Of a stretch of 64,000 nucleotides of DNA, positions 1-12,862 are shown piece after piece (the stretch's first letter is position 1; the number at the start of each line of letters is the position of its first letter). Made by a program: the position numbers and the translations under genes. Source of the stretch: Piliocolobus tephrosceles (lineage: Eukaryota > Chordata > Mammalia > Primates > Cercopithecidae); NCBI RefSeq assembly GCF_002776525.5, contig NC_045437.1, forward strand, positions 138,793,150 to 138,857,149, in the 5' to 3' direction. Under the pieces are notes generated by a model. It made no database searches, was not told where the DNA came from, and saw only the letters and a program-made list of their open reading frames with translations.

Positions 1-1281
1 ATACTTGTTATTATCTCTTGAGAATGAGACCATGGGGAACTTTTATTTCCTGCATTAAATATTCCTGTAATACTTGAATGTTTTACAACAATATATATTA
101 CTTTTGAAAAGCTGGAAAATATATTTTTTAATAAAAGAGGATTCCAGAGAGCATGGGCATTCAATCAAAGTTAGAGCCCACCTTAACAAAAGGCAACCTG
201 TACCAGGTAGGAAAGAAAGACATGTGGAGTCACCCAAACCAGTGCCGTGTTGATTGTGTTTTCTCCAAGTAAAAACCAGCCTAGAGGCTGAAACTATTTG
301 GTATATTTAGAAGAATTTTCTGAACAAATGGAAGTTGCTGTTCCCACAGAAGTAATTGTGCTGGAAGCAAAATGTCGCTGGAAAATGGAAGGCTAGAGTT
401 ATATTATAGAATTAGGCCCTCAGAACAACGTGATTGATGGTACATACTCTCATCAGGGTGACTGGAGCCCTACCCAATTCACTGTGCAATTTCATAAAAT
501 ACTCATGACAAAAAAAAAAAAAGTTAGAGATGGAAAGAATTATATGTACCAATTCCTTCAGTTCCCAGGGAGTAACTGTGGCCAGAGGGAAAGGGACTTG
601 TCCAAAGTCAACAGTAAATTAATGTCCAGCGTAGACAAGAACTGAGAATTCCAAGTCTCTTATCACCATGACAACTTTCCCTAAAATCAAATCAGAGTTA
701 CACCAATAGTGTACAAGATACACTATAATGGTACAGGATAATGTTCTCTTATTTTATTTTACTAGGGACCAGAACTTACCAATTCCATTATGATATTGAT
801 AACATGTAAGACTAAAAATCAAACTAAAAATAAATTAAATAACAGTACATAAATTGGGCAAAACTCGTGATACGATATGCAAGTGATTTTGGTTTGGAGA
901 ATACAGCACTCTGTCGTCACATTTTAAACACTATCTGGTAGAAAATGGAAAATATCAGAAGGACTTCTTAAACTGGGTCAGTTCTGAGCAAGGCCTAACT
1001 TTACTCTTAAGTTCCAAACAGCTTCTTCTCAGGGTAAGTCATGGACATGGGCTACAATTTGAAATCAAATAGTTGGAGAAAAGATGGTGCCTTTGGTTAA
1101 AAAGTGGACACATTCAGGAAGCAGAGCACAGCTGAGATCAGGTCACCCTTTGTGTAATTTGCCGAGTCTCTATTTGAGCTATGTTCATAATTTTCTTTTC
1201 TCTCCTTATTTATTAGAATGACATCTGTGACTCTCAACCCTTCTGCTAAAGGACAGAAATCCCTCTAAATAATAATATTTA

Positions 1282-1450
1282 TAATTAATAATACTAGCAA
1301 ATATGAATAACATGTATTTAGAACCTACTATATGCCAGAAACTTTTCAAAAAACTTGATATGTATTAACTATTTCATCTTTATAGCAACCCTATGAGGAA
1401 AGTACGATGATCATCCTCAGTTTGTAGATGAAGGGACTAAAACAGTGACC
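1282..1450. repeat. MIR SINE fragment
   Basis: It shows the degraded MIR pattern: a TATGCCAG-like stretch, then a 'mean cell' segment with CCCTATGAGGAAAGTA and CTCAGTTTGTAGATGAAG. Assignment is by eye. Confidence 0.6.
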
Positions 1451-3224
1451 TTACCAACCTAGGACCCCTTTAGGGCACCTTGGCAATTCAAGTTTAAGGT
1501 CTTCATATGGAGAAAGACAGTGGACAAACCCCTCCAAAGACGTGGCAGGGTAGGATGGAGAAAGTAGATAGAGACGCTGAGGAGGAAAATTGAGGCGCTC
1601 ACCCCAAATCACAGCCACGATGGAAAGAACTTGACAACACACTTCTCTTTCAATTCTTCTACCCAAAGTCCTGATTTTCTTTCCATTTAACATTATGGGA
1701 TTAAGAAGAAACGAAAGAGAAGAAAGAGTATTGAGCAAGATATAAAATGAACAATTAAAAAAAAAAAAAACAAGAAAGGGGAGAGAAATGTGGAGATAAG
1801 CAGAGTAATAAAGAGGGAAGAGCACTCAACTCACGTCTACTCTGGATTCCACCAAGGGCTCATTCTGTGAATTTCTTTATCTCTTGGAAATGCATTCTTC
1901 TCATCTGTAAAATGAATTAGTACACTGTACTAGAGGACTTCTAAGATCGCTCTCAACTCCATCATCCCAGGATTCAGAAACAAATGAAGGAAAAGGAAGA
2001 AGGTAGAGAAACCAGAAGGGGAAAAGAATGTAGGAGGGAAGAAGCAAAGGTTAAGGAGGAATGATGACAGGAGGAGGAAACAAGAGAGAGAAAGGAAGAC
2101 ATTTTCCAAAGCAGTTGGAATCTGCTTATCTTGTTGAAAGAAAAGGAAGGATCCTCACATCAAGAATTCCAACAATAAAAGCTTTCTCTTCATGCAACTA
2201 ACTCCATGTTTCTTGCTGGTGGGACCCATGGCTGATGTTGGTAGGAGCCTAGACTGATGTCTACAGAACAGGAGACTGAGTAGATACCTGGGAGGAGGCA
2301 GGATGCTGCCTTGTTCTCAAAGCCCAGGAAGGAAGGCTGCTGAGAGAGCCCTCAGAAGGGCGGCCCTTCCTCCTCTTCCTCACCTCTTCCTCCTTTTCCT
2401 CATCTACCTCTTCCTCCTCCAGGTCAGATAATGGACAACAATTATTAGCATATTCCCAGGCTCTGGGAAAGTCCTGGGGAAACGACTAGTGAATGTGCCC
2501 AAGGAAGCCGCAACTGCAACATTACAGCATTGTGCCTGCTAGAAAGAATCCTGGGAATCATCAAAAGGAGAAAATCCCAGGCAAGAAAGAGACCTTGCAA
2601 GGTCATCTTCTCCATCTCTTGCTTCTGAGCATCCCTCCCCTAATTGCCCAGGGGCTGCAATCCAAACCAAAAGATATAACACAGAATAACACTCAGTCCT
2701 ATCAGCTAATCTTTTCACAACTGTCTGAGCCATCCCAGGCCTTGTGACCTTTGTAGACAAAGACAGTGCCTCCAATTGATTGAACTATAATGCACATGGC
2801 ACAGTGCTGGGCATATATTGGGCTCCTCGAACCCATCTGATATTTGATCCACAGGGTGACACGGTTTATTAGCTGTGTGGTTCTAATCTTTCCCCCAATA
2901 ATGTTTATTCTATTGCTTAACATTTCAGTCTAAACATTCTTCCTTTTGTTTATTCCACTGCCCATGTTTTAAAGTCCAACCTGTCATTTGCCTAAGGGGA
3001 CAGAAATTAGCATGTACCTGCCACTGCGGAAGTGAAGTAAAATACTCACCCAGGAGGTGACCTCTCCAAGTCTAAAATTTTTCCCAATGAAGAAGTGAGT
3101 AGGCAGTGTCACCAAATAAATGAGAGCCACAGATACAAATAGAAAGATTATAGATAATTTTTCACTTAATATATAAAGAGCAACTTCTGTATACCAGCTT
3201 CTTGGCTAAACAATTTATCTATAA

Positions 3225-3400
3225 TTTTTTTGTAAGTCTTCTACAATTAGGCCATATTCTCAGTTTATAGATGAAGAAACAGGCTCAGAGAAGTTAAGCA
3301 ACTTTCAAGAACATCCAAGTAAGTAATAAAGTCACAATTCCAGCCCACTCCTCAGCTGTCATCCTTACAGCATGCTACTGAGCAGAAGTTCAGCCTCTCC
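3225..3400. repeat. MIR SINE fragment
   Basis: CTCAGTTTATAGATGAAGAAACAGGCTCAGAGAAGTTAAG is the conserved core of MIR seen in genomic orientation (read as two adjoining parts). It lies just before CR1/L3-like sequence. Confidence 0.65.
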
Positions 3401-4065
3401 TTGAATACTTCCAGTGACAAGAAACTCATTATCTACTTAGGCAGCTTCTTTCATTATTGGGTGGCTCTAATGGTCTAAATATTCTTTCCTCACATGTATC
3501 AGGCAGCCACTTTGCTCTTTAAAAGTCTAACAGGCCTTCCCTGGTCACTTGGAATAAGTCTGTGGGCTGTAGAAGGTACTCAAACTATAGAATTAGAAAG
3601 ACCTGGCTCCATTCCTACTATTCCAACTATTAACCACACTAACTGTCAAGTCACTTCTGCCTCTGTGCCTGTTACTTCATCTGTACAATAGGAACACAAA
3701 TACGTACCTCGTGTAGTGTTTTGGAGAAGAAAAAGTAAATACCATTTGCAAAGCTAGATGTCTGGAAAATAAAAATACTCAAATCATTATTTTATTGAGT
3801 TGGGTCCCTCTTCCCCTAACAGCCCAACGGACCAATCCCTTCTGCCTAAGTCTTCTCTGAGCCAAACACCCAAAGAGTCTTTAATTATTCCTTACAGGTC
3901 AATTTCAAGTTTGTTTACCAGCCCAATTGTTCCCTTTTGGACCTGCTCCAGCCTGTTAATGTCCCTCTTAAAATGCAGGACCTACAACTGAATATAATAA
4001 ATTAGCCAAGATGTGGAGTACAGCCCACATCTGGTATTTCCTGCATTCCTGACGCTTTCAGTCTT
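3380..4065. mobile_element. Ancient CR1/L3-like LINE fragments with a MIR inside
   Basis: Two blocks, about 3380-3500 and 3795-4065, match the general wording of mammalian L3/CR1 remnants: a CCAGTGACAAGAAACTCATT-like start, a GGCAGC..TTCATT block, then GACCTGCTCCAGCCTGTTAATG followed by a TCTTAAAATGCAG block. Between them (about 3555-3740) is MIR-like sequence with TTACTTCATCTGTACAATAGG. This is one of the oldest repeat layers in the window. Family assignment is from memory of the consensus. Confidence 0.55.
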
Positions 4066-4149
4066 CAGATTTTTCCGAAGTTCTTAAGAATTATTAGGTT
4101 AAACTTAGGTTGGCATAAGATTTTAGTGCAGATTATTTGAACCGTATTT

Positions 4150-4372
4150 TTCTTTGTAATAATTGCTAACATACTCAGTAGTTCCTCTGTGCCTGGCACT
4201 GCAATTCTCACTTGATACATATTTTCTTGCTTAGCCCAACAATTCTAGAAAGTATCCCTATTATTACCTTTATTTTACTGATAAGGAAACAAATTTGAAA
4301 GTGTTAAATGATCACACAGCTAATAAATCAGAACCAGCTAATAAATGGCAGAATCAGATTTGAGTCCACCAT
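4150..4372. repeat. MIR SINE fragment
   Basis: CTGTGCCTGGCACTGCAATT, a TTATTTTACTGATAAGGAAAC core and CACACAGCTAATAAA follow the MIR order. Confidence 0.65.
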
Positions 4373-4804
4373 GCTATCCTACCCCCATTTCGAGCATTTA
4401 GGAAATGCTTACAAAATGTAAGTACTTTCAGGGATTAAAAAAAATGAATATGACATAGGCAGAAGACATATGCAGAGCAATTTAACAGAAAAGGAAATGC
4501 AAAGCACGAAGCGATGTTGGGCTCCTGAACAATCTGTCACTAAGAGCTCTTTCTCCCCTCCAGCACGTTCCAATGTCTACAATTTCATGGGCAATGTGAG
4601 TCAGTGCAGAAAAAGGGAAAAAGTGGAAGCAGTCACCTCTCTCTTTTTCAACTTTTACTTACTCACCATTGCCTTCAGCCCTTGCCCCTAGCACACTGCC
4701 TTACGAAGAATTAATTTTCAATGAAAGCCAAGTTGCTGGTCCTGGGGGATTGGGAAGGGCTCCTTTACTCTGCTACGGCCTTTCTGCCTCAGAAATATTT
4801 CTAG

Positions 4805-5265
4805 CTTTGACTCAGCAATTTTGCTTCTAGGACATGAACAGAGGTTTGTGACCAAGGGGGTTTTTCCAGCATAATTTATGATAGCTAAAAATTGAAAATA
4901 ATATAAATGCCTATCAACTGTGGGAGAGCAAAATGAATACTAATTTTAAATGACTGCATATGCCAGCCACACACTGGCGTATGCACTCATTTAAAATTGT
5001 GTTTCTAAAGGTTTAATAGCAATAGAAAATGCTCATTTAGAATCTTCAGTCAAAAAAAAAGAGGAAACAACACTGATTATAATCTGTAGAGGAAAAAAAA
5101 ACCTGGAAGAAATTTAGCAATGTGTTAACAGTAGATATCTAGATAATGCGATTCCCAGGTGGGTTTTCATTTTTTTCCTTGAACCTCATTGTATTTTTCC
5201 AATGTGCATTTTTTGCTTTAATCATCAGAGGAAATTTTTTTTTTTAAGAATTGAAAAATCTGGTC
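4805..5265 (+). mobile_element. Ancient L1 (L1M-type) 3' end
   Basis: Diverged end of L1 ORF2 and 3' sequence: GACTCAGCAATTTTGCTTCTAG, then ATAGCTAAAAATTGAAAATAATATAAATGCC, and the later AACAGTAGATATCT and CCAATGTGCATTTTT blocks follow the order of old L1 3' ends (each read here in pieces). It contains an unusual inverted repeat at 4942-4998. Confidence 0.6.
4942..4998. repeat. Imperfect inverted repeat, 25-bp arms, 7-nt loop
   Basis: The left arm 4942-4966 and right arm 4974-4998 pair at 23 of 25 positions around the spacer CCACACA. The inner arm sequences are GCATATGCCAG and CTGGCGTATGC. Confidence 0.9.
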
Positions 5266-5589
5266 TGAGGGCAACCAGCCAACTTGTGAAAAATAGTTTT
5301 TGCCACTGGACAGTTTCCATATATGCAGCAGCAATGACTACTCTGTTACCATCAGATCATCTTAATCCTATTGATTGAAATGCCAAAGTAATGCTATTAA
5401 TTTACTACATAACAGATAAATTACTAAGAGCATAGTAGAACTACCTGAGATTGCTGTGGTACTCTTCTAGGGTCAGAGTGGGTGGCCCTTCTAGATTCCA
5501 ATATAAAGCACAAAAAGCTTCTAGAAGTTCATATATTCATCCCCCATCACAAAGCCTAGATCCACCAACTCTCTTTGAATCAATAAAAA

Positions 5590-5815
5590 TTGTATCGAAC
5601 ATGTACACTGTGCCACGCACCAAAGTAAGCACTGTAAAAAAATGCTTATTCCTTACAACAACCTTATGAGCAACAACTACTATCACCCTCATTTTACAGA
5701 TGCAGAAACAAAGATTTAGACAGAATAAGGAACTTGCCCAAGGCCACACAGCTAGTAAAAGCCAGAGCCTGGATTTGATGCCAGAGTCCATGTGCCTAGC
5801 CCTGGAGCATGCCCT
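5590..5815. repeat. MIR SINE fragment
   Basis: Contains ATTTTACAGATGCAGAAAC, then CTTGCCCAAGGCCACACAGC and TGGATTTGATGCCAGAG in MIR order. Confidence 0.75.
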
Positions 5816-6474
5816 GTTTCAGCCAGAAAACAAGTTCTTATGCTTTCTTCCACATTATTTTAAATAGTAATTTAAAAGTTAGAACAGGAGCTATCTACAC
5901 ACTATGGATGAGGAAGCTGAAGGTTACACATAGTAAAGGACTTGCCCAAGATCATACAAGGAAGAATTGCAACAGGTAGAATTCTGCAAAACCAGAATCT
6001 CTGACTCCACATCCACAGCTTGTTGCATTTCCAAGGTTGCTTCTCTTTGCCTCTGAGACATGCAACAAGTGGCAGAAGGCAGTGGGACTCAGGACCCCAT
6101 TTGGTCCCCCTGTGCATTAGAAAGAGGTGACCTGCTGGAGGATCTTGAAGGTACAGGGTAAAAAGGACAGAAATCCCAAGAAGAGAATAAAACCTCAGCA
6201 AGGACCCTAGAGCTCCTTTATCCTGAAAGAGTAAAGGGGCATTGGCCACAGAGCCTTGTCGTTTCTTCGTCATCCATCACTCTTCCTTCCACCTCATTAA
6301 GTTCCACAGGGTGTCAATGATACTTTTCCTGAATTCTCCTAAGTAAATATTCCTTCTAGAAGGTTATACTAAACCACAGAAGAGTAGAAACTTAAAACCA
6401 TGCCTATTTGAATTGAGTGAGCTGTTTTAGCAGATTTGAACAGCGGCTCCAAAACTTATGCCAAAATTTCACCT

Positions 6475-6790
6475 CGATTAGATTTATGTATCAGCTCTGC
6501 CACTAACTCACCTTGATTAAGTCTGTCAATCTCCCCAAGTCTCAGTTTTCTCATCTGAAAAATAGAAAAGAAAATGTTTGATGCTTCATAAAGTTGTTGG
6601 GAAGATTAGAACGCCTGTATGGAACAGTTCTTAACTTGTGGATGGCACCTAGAAAATATTTGGTCATTGGTAGTAGCCTTTGCTATTCTCAGTTAATCTC
6701 TGAGTCAGTTTTCTTATCTATAAAATGGAGATGATAGTCTTGCAGGGGTATAATATACATTTATTAATTTATAGCAGGTGATCAGTGAAT
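6475..6790. repeat. MIR SINE fragments
   Basis: CTCTGCCACTAACTCACCTTG, CTCAGTTTTCTCATCTGAAAA and a second TTTTCTTATCTATAAAATGG core suggest one MIR or two adjacent MIR copies. Confidence 0.6.
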
Positions 6791-7504
6791 GTCTTTTTTA
6801 ATGCACAGGATGACCAGGTCTCATCATTCTATGACTACTACTCACTTCTTGTCCAAGACTTTGGAACCTGCTGAGTGAAACAAAGAAGTTTCACCCCACT
6901 GAGCATAGCAGCAGCTCTGACTCTGTCTTAAAGGATTCAGGGGAATCAACAAAGGCTATTTAGAGAGCATTATTAGAGCCCTGGAGCGTCCCTAAAACTC
7001 TGTATTTACATGCAAATACCCACTTCAGCTAAACCCTACCAACTCACAGTTAAGTGTTCACTTTCTGAAGACCAGTCACTCCATTTATTAAAGGCAGCTT
7101 CAGGTTTTAATCCAAATTGCCCTTTCTACAATTTAAAATCATTTCTTCCTCAGTGCCTAGTGAGGATTGTTTATTTTCTGAACATCCTTCTTTGAATCAT
7201 AGTCTTTGGATGCTTGGAGATCACACACATCCAAGCTCTACTCCTATAAAACCTCTGTTTTCTCTGGGATAAATACTACAGTTTTGCTGATGCATTTCCT
7301 ATGGGTTCATTGCAACTTGGCTTTTTTTTCCCACTATGAGTTTGAACTAGTATAGACTTGGAAGGGAAAAGTGGTATGTTTTTTTCTAAAGGCCCTGGAT
7401 ATTAAAGCATTTATTTGTTCTCACATAAGTTTTCCTCTACTAGTTTGAGAGCCCCTGGAAAGCAACAGCTATTGCACATTCATCACTGATATAGTTAAGA
7501 GAGA

Positions 7505-7700
7505 AGTCTGTAAGGTCAGGTGAACCTGGATAAATTATTTAATCTCTATGGACCTCACTTTTCTCATCAGAAAAAACAGAGGTAATTATACCCCAACTCA
7601 AAGGGTTATCTTGGGGATTAAGTATTGCAAATAAAGCTTTTGGTGTAATGACTGGTACAGTATTTTATAACCACTCAGTAAGGACTGGCTGTTATTATTT
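7505..7700. repeat. MIR SINE fragment
   Basis: GGACCTCACTTTTCTCATCAG followed by GGGGATTAAGTATTGCAAATA is MIR core plus tail. Confidence 0.6.
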
Positions 7701-8454
7701 TATTTGTAACCTCCTCTAACACCTAGTACAATCTCTGAAAATATAATAGGCACTTCCTAATTATTTTAAGTAAATAAGTAAATGAAATCATAAACTAATG
7801 CTATCTAAAATGAGATTATCAGTATCTAAAAGCACCTAATGAATAAAGTTGATAACCTGAGAAATGAGTTTATTTCCACAGCATCCGTAAAAGTACTGTG
7901 ACCTTCTGCCATTCAAACATCTGCAGTTGGTAAAGGCAGGTACTATTTTCAAGATGAGTGAACTGAGAAAAAGGCAAAACAAAAGGCAAGTTGACTACAA
8001 ATAAAGTGTGATAGATTTGATGTAATAAACAGTCAAGAAGGTTTTTCCATTTCATGACTGGCTCTGGGGAATGACCAAGGAGTCAAGCAGAGGATAACCC
8101 AGACCAGTCCTGGAGCCCTCCAGTTATGTTATGGTTCTACCATCTGAGACTGAGCAGGCCTCCTACCTCTCAAATGAGCCTCGGTGTCATCACCTGGACA
8201 TGGAGATGCTGTCACAGGTCAGATGTGAGGATCAAATGTAGTGATGGATTTACAAGTGCCATAAAAACTGAAAGTGTTACATGTGTGCAAGTGATTATCA
8301 ATTACATTATTCCCAACCCATACTTTCCAATTCCCAGACCTCCAAAATTCCCAGTTGTAATTCCAGAGTTATGAGGAAACAGTTATATCAGGAACCAGAG
8401 AGGCTCCTCAGAGGCACTCTGCAAATCACTATCACTCGGAAGAGTCAATAAATT

Positions 8455-8670
8455 ATAGTGATTAATACCATGGGCTTCAGAGACCAGTTGTCTCATGGGG
8501 CTACCACTTACAAACTGTATAACCTCAGGTAAATTTTCTGAAAATGAAAGTGTCAGCTTCCTCATCTGTAAAATGGGGATAATGATGTCATCTTCATGGT
8601 ATTGAGAAGAGATTAAATACAGTGAAATATGTAAAGTATCAATAAATGATAGCCATTACTGTCATTAGCT
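8455..8670. repeat. MIR SINE fragment
   Basis: ACCATGGGCTTCAGAGACCAG, ACCACTTACAAACTGTATAACC and CTTCCTCATCTGTAAAATGG occur in MIR order, including the tRNA-derived head. Confidence 0.75.
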
Positions 8671-9784
8671 AATATCATGTCTTCATCTGTTTTTATCCTG
8701 TTGCTATGTCTCCTCAATATCTATACTCCCAGGCCTTTGCAACCTCAAATGACCAATGCCTGCTGATTAATGCCATCTTTTTTCCCAAAACTTTCTGTCC
8801 AGAAGCCTGGGCTCCATTCTGCGCAAAGGCACATGTCTCCAGTGAGATTTATCTGATTAAAAAAAAAGCTGCATTCAAGGTAATGAGAGTCATTTGCTCT
8901 TCTGTCCAACTCGTGGGATGCATGCTGATTATGTAGGGCCTGCTAAGAGCTTTCCCTCAGTCAGAGTAAACCCAATAGGCCTGTTCTTCCACACTCAAGC
9001 CTCTGAAGAATCCCCCTGGATTCTTCACACTGTAACTCATCTGAGGGCCACTTGATGCCCCCAGGCTTAAGCCAAGCATTCTTTCACCATAGGACCAGAC
9101 TGCAGAACACTGAAAGTCAGAGGCACGGGAAAATTTTTCTGAGTAAGACGCATAGATACAGTTGGGGCAAAGTGAGATGGTTGTGGTAGAATTATAAATA
9201 GCGACATAAGGAAGCAGGAATGTAGGGTTTATGTGTAAACATAGGTTTGACCTAGGCCAGTAGTCCAAGACATTTCGTGTGAATACCACTGAAAGAAATG
9301 ACTTTTTCTCTTATTGTTCTGCCTTGTATTTTCCCTGAGGACATTAAATATTTTCCCAAGGGGCTGACTAAGAGTATCAGGGCCATAGTTTAGGACTCTT
9401 TGGACTCCAGTCAAATCCTATCACTGGTGCCAAATAATGTTGCACAGCTAAATTAAGCTTCCTCTGGAATTTCAGGTATATATCATCCATTTAACAAATA
9501 TTTATTGAGCTCTGACTGTGTGCCAGGCTCTTCATGAAAACCATGTTTATTGAGAGCCTGAAGAGACATTTGTGAAAATCATGATTTCAGGGTTTTGTCT
9601 ATATAACACCTTGATGGCCCCAATTCTGAGAAAAAAGAAGGTTACAGAGCTGAAAGTTTGGCTTGAACCAGAAAAGACCAGGGCTGTCATGACTCCAGCC
9701 TTCACACATGCGCATAGAGTAAGGAAGATGAGAAAAAAGAAAACGTCAATGTAATGTAAGCAAATACAGTGTGGAATGCCAGAG

Positions 9785-9960
9785 CTGGAGAGATCAAGTC
9801 ACAAGCCACAAAATTGATTAAGCCTCACTTTTCCCACCTGTAAAATGGGGACAGGCATCCCTGCTTCTCGGGCTGTTTGGAGGATTAAACGGGATAAAAT
9901 ATGTAATGTGGAATTCAGAGTCCACAATAGGAACAGCAGGTGCTCAATTAATGTCATTTC
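9785..9960. repeat. MIR SINE fragment
   Basis: CCTCACTTTTCCCACCTGTAA, an AAATGGGGACAGG step and GGAGGATTAAACGGGATAAA form a MIR core and tail. Confidence 0.6.
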
Positions 9961-10277
9961 TTGCCACCAAACAAGAAAAACAAGAAACTTTTTGAAAATA
10001 AAGTGGGATGCTGTAAGGGGTAAAGAGACCCCCTCATCGGGTGAATAGATTTTATAATCTACAGGAAATCCCACCCTATAGACCAGGCTCAGGGATTTAG
10101 GATGTTGTAGCAGGGCCAGGACTAGAGTGAAGCAGGTGAGGCACAAAATTTAAGGAGGTGCTCACTCTCTGGTTCCTATAAGTGCAGGATTGGCATTTAT
10201 GAAACCCTGGGATTCGGTGCCTCCTTAAATTTTGCTAGGTACCTCATTCACCTTTCTCTAGGTGGCCCTACTTTGTG

Positions 10278-10373
10278 GGGATACACACGATAAGGCAGGA
10301 GAGTTAGTGGATGGAAGGCTATCCAGGGATACATACGATAAGGCAGGAGAGTTAGTGGATGGAAGGCTATCCA
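10278..10373. repeat. 48-bp tandem duplication (two copies)
   Basis: Units 10278-10325 and 10326-10373 differ at one base (ATACACACGA versus ATACATACGA). The near identity indicates a recent duplication. Confidence 0.95.
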
Positions 10374-11371
10374 GAGGAAAACATGGAAACTGATGCTACA
10401 TAGTATATGGGATCCCTAGAGGACCAGACTTCCTCAGGTGCAGAGGCAGAACCAGATGAGATTTTAAGGTTTAGTCCAGCTCCAAAAATCCAGGATTTTA
10501 CATTGCTACAAGAAGAAAATCATGTGCAAATGCATGTGTTTCTTATTCAGATAAGGGTTCCCTATAGGGGGCAGTAATAACTGTGGGAGGTAGGACAGGA
10601 AGGGGGAGAGGTGTCTTGTTCCATAAGACCCTGAGGTGAATTGGGCTCAGGGCATGCCAACTGTGACATTCTGTTCCCAGGGGTGCTTAGCAGATCATGA
10701 AGTGACAGTAATAAAATGTCAAGCACTCTCTGGCCAGCCTAAGCCCCTTACTGCAATCAAATAAAATCAGAATTGCACAGCTGGCTGGGGGAAGCCAGAT
10801 GCTGACCTGAGGATCCAACTCAGGCAAAGTTGAGGGTGACCAGCAGCGCCCAGGCTGCACGACAAGCCCCAAGTGCCTTGGGATCAGAGCCAGGGATAGG
10901 AAACTGGCTCAGCCTAGAAAGCCAAGAGTGCCAGCCCAGCTCAGCCCCACCTCTTCCCAGAAGACCAGGACACCCACCTACCCCTCCTCACCATCCACCA
11001 TTTGTTTTTCATTTAGAAAAAGACAGCCCACAGGCAATGGGGCAAGAGAAAGCTTTCTCCCCTGAATATACAATTTGAAAATAGCAAATGTTGGGTCTTT
11101 CTAAAAGCACACAGAGACTATAATTAATAAAACTCAGATGATTTCTCTAATTAATCCCTGCCTTCCCCCTAAATACTGCCTTCCCCCACTGAGCCACCAT
11201 AGCAGTCCAATTATGCCACCTAAGCAGAGTGGCAGCCTCTTATAATTTCTTAAGTACCTAAACTATTCTATCTACTGGACAATAAATAATTAGAGGGCAA
11301 AGGCCAGTCAAATCGAATTTTTAATTACTACTACCTGCCAGGCACTGAACAAGACAGAGCCTACCCGCAAG

Positions 11372-11960
11372 TGTTTCATCTTCATTTCTCATTATTTCCC
11401 ATTCTCTTCTCTCCCTCCCTCCTTCATACACACACTAAACTCTTCTTTCAGTTCTCCAAGTTGTCTCTCACTTCTAAACTACACATCCTGTTCCTTCTAC
11501 CCCAAACACTCTTCCTCCTGTATTTTTCCAGGCCAACTCCATACCTAACCTTCAAGTTTTACTTAAAATGTCATTTTCTCCACAAAGCCTCTTGGAGACT
11601 TCTCATCCTCTCACCAAGTGTAGTTGGGTACCTGTCCACTGTGCTTACTGAATTCCTCAATTATAGTGCTGACCGTGCCTCAAACTCCTTCGTTTTCACA
11701 GTGTCCTCTTCCTCTTCCATCTCCCACCTCCCTGTCCTCAATCTGCACCTCCAAGTTCCTCCTCCAGCTGTATGGGTCCTTCCCTTGGTTGCTCTCAGCC
11801 TCTTAGTCCCTCTTCTGCCCCCTTCTTGTCTTTCCTCCCCCTTTTCCATCCTGATCTCCTGGACTTCTCTGCTTATGGTGAACTGGAGAGGGAATCGACC
11901 AGGGGGATCCCCTCTGCTAACCCAGAGTGGTTCTTGGGGGTGTGGTGCCATGTAAAATTA
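11372..11960 (+). repeat. C/T-rich stretch, partly L2-like
   Basis: The first part (to about 11660) has L2-like blocks such as CACTCTTCCTCCTGTATTTTTCC and CACAAAGCCTCTTGGAGACTT (each quoted in shortened reading). The rest, to 11870, is pyrimidine-rich low-complexity sequence. An uninterrupted 194-codon frame runs through it, but its composition (Leu, Ser, Pro, Phe) is what C/T-rich DNA gives, so I do not call a gene. Confidence 0.45.
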
Positions 11961-12197
11961 GCTGAAATTGTTTCTCCCCAGTTTTACTGTCAACCCTAGC
12001 TCATTTGTAATTCAGATTGACAGTTTTACATTGATTCCCTATTTGCAATTGATGCTGCAACTGAAGAATGAGAATCTGAACATTGATCTGGCCTTTCTTC
12101 CAAGTAAACCTTGAGAAACAGATTGACCCTTTGGAGAAAAAAGTCTTGAGACTAAGTAAGGAAGAACCAAGATACAAAATCCCATTCCTCCAAAGAA

Positions 12198-12233
12198 GTC
12201 CAGACAAATCTGGATGTCCAGACAAATCTGGAT
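12198..12233. repeat. 18-bp perfect tandem duplication
   Basis: GTCCAGACAAATCTGGAT occurs twice back to back (12198-12215 and 12216-12233). Each unit contains the small inverted repeat CCAGA-CAAA-TCTGG. Confidence 0.95.
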
Positions 12234-12555
12234 CCCCAGACCAGGTGTATGAAAAAAAAAAAGAAGGAATATTATAGACTCATAAAATGATGACTGAGGG
12301 ATAGAAGGGCTCTTAGAGATCATCTTAATTTCATTGTATAACTGCGGAAACTGAAAGCCAACAAGGGAAGTGACTCACTGAAGGTCACACAGCCCCCCAC
12401 TTCATTACATCACCCTGCCTCCAACCCCTCTGTTGAACTCTACTCCTGGAGCTTTGCATGGTCTTTGTCATTAGGAGTAACATCCGAGGTCCTTTAAGTA
12501 CCAAAGTCTCTTAGTGTGACAAATCCCCTGACCAGAAGGTGGTGGAAAGTCTAGT

Positions 12556-12862
12556 GCATGCTCTAATCCCCACATACATCCATAAACATCCATCTATTTG
12601 TATACATAACATACCTAATACATCATACCTAGAAACCTGCTCACATCACACAAACTCGCCTACATCCATAGACACACAAAAAGAAACTAAAATATATTTG
12701 TTCCTCATCCTGTCCATCAAAACTAGCTCTTCAGGATGTAAGGATCTTCAGATTATTAAGCAAGAGTGTCTAAATAGTCCTAGAATACCCTATGAATTTT
12801 CAAAGCAACACCAGATTGTTTTCAGTATTTTTCATTTCTGTGTATAATATTCTAATGTTTTG
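12556..12862 (+). repeat. Direct duplication, copy 1 (~0.3 kb)
   Basis: This segment is repeated in the same orientation at about 15341-15655. Shared blocks include CCCCACATACATCCATA, TACATCCATAGACACACA, GGATCTTCAGATTATTAAGC and GAATACCCT. The copies have diverged by substitutions and small indels. No known interspersed repeat is apparent. Confidence 0.85.

Noticed and set aside
4098..4160. Possible MADE1/mariner end (TTAGGTTGGCATAAGATTTT)
   Set aside because: The first half resembles the MADE1 end, but no complementary second half follows at the expected distance.
11371..11955. Open frame of 194 codons
   Set aside because: It lies in C/T-rich, partly L2-like DNA. Composition is low-complexity, there is no conserved domain or splice context, and it lies inside GLRA1 intron 1.
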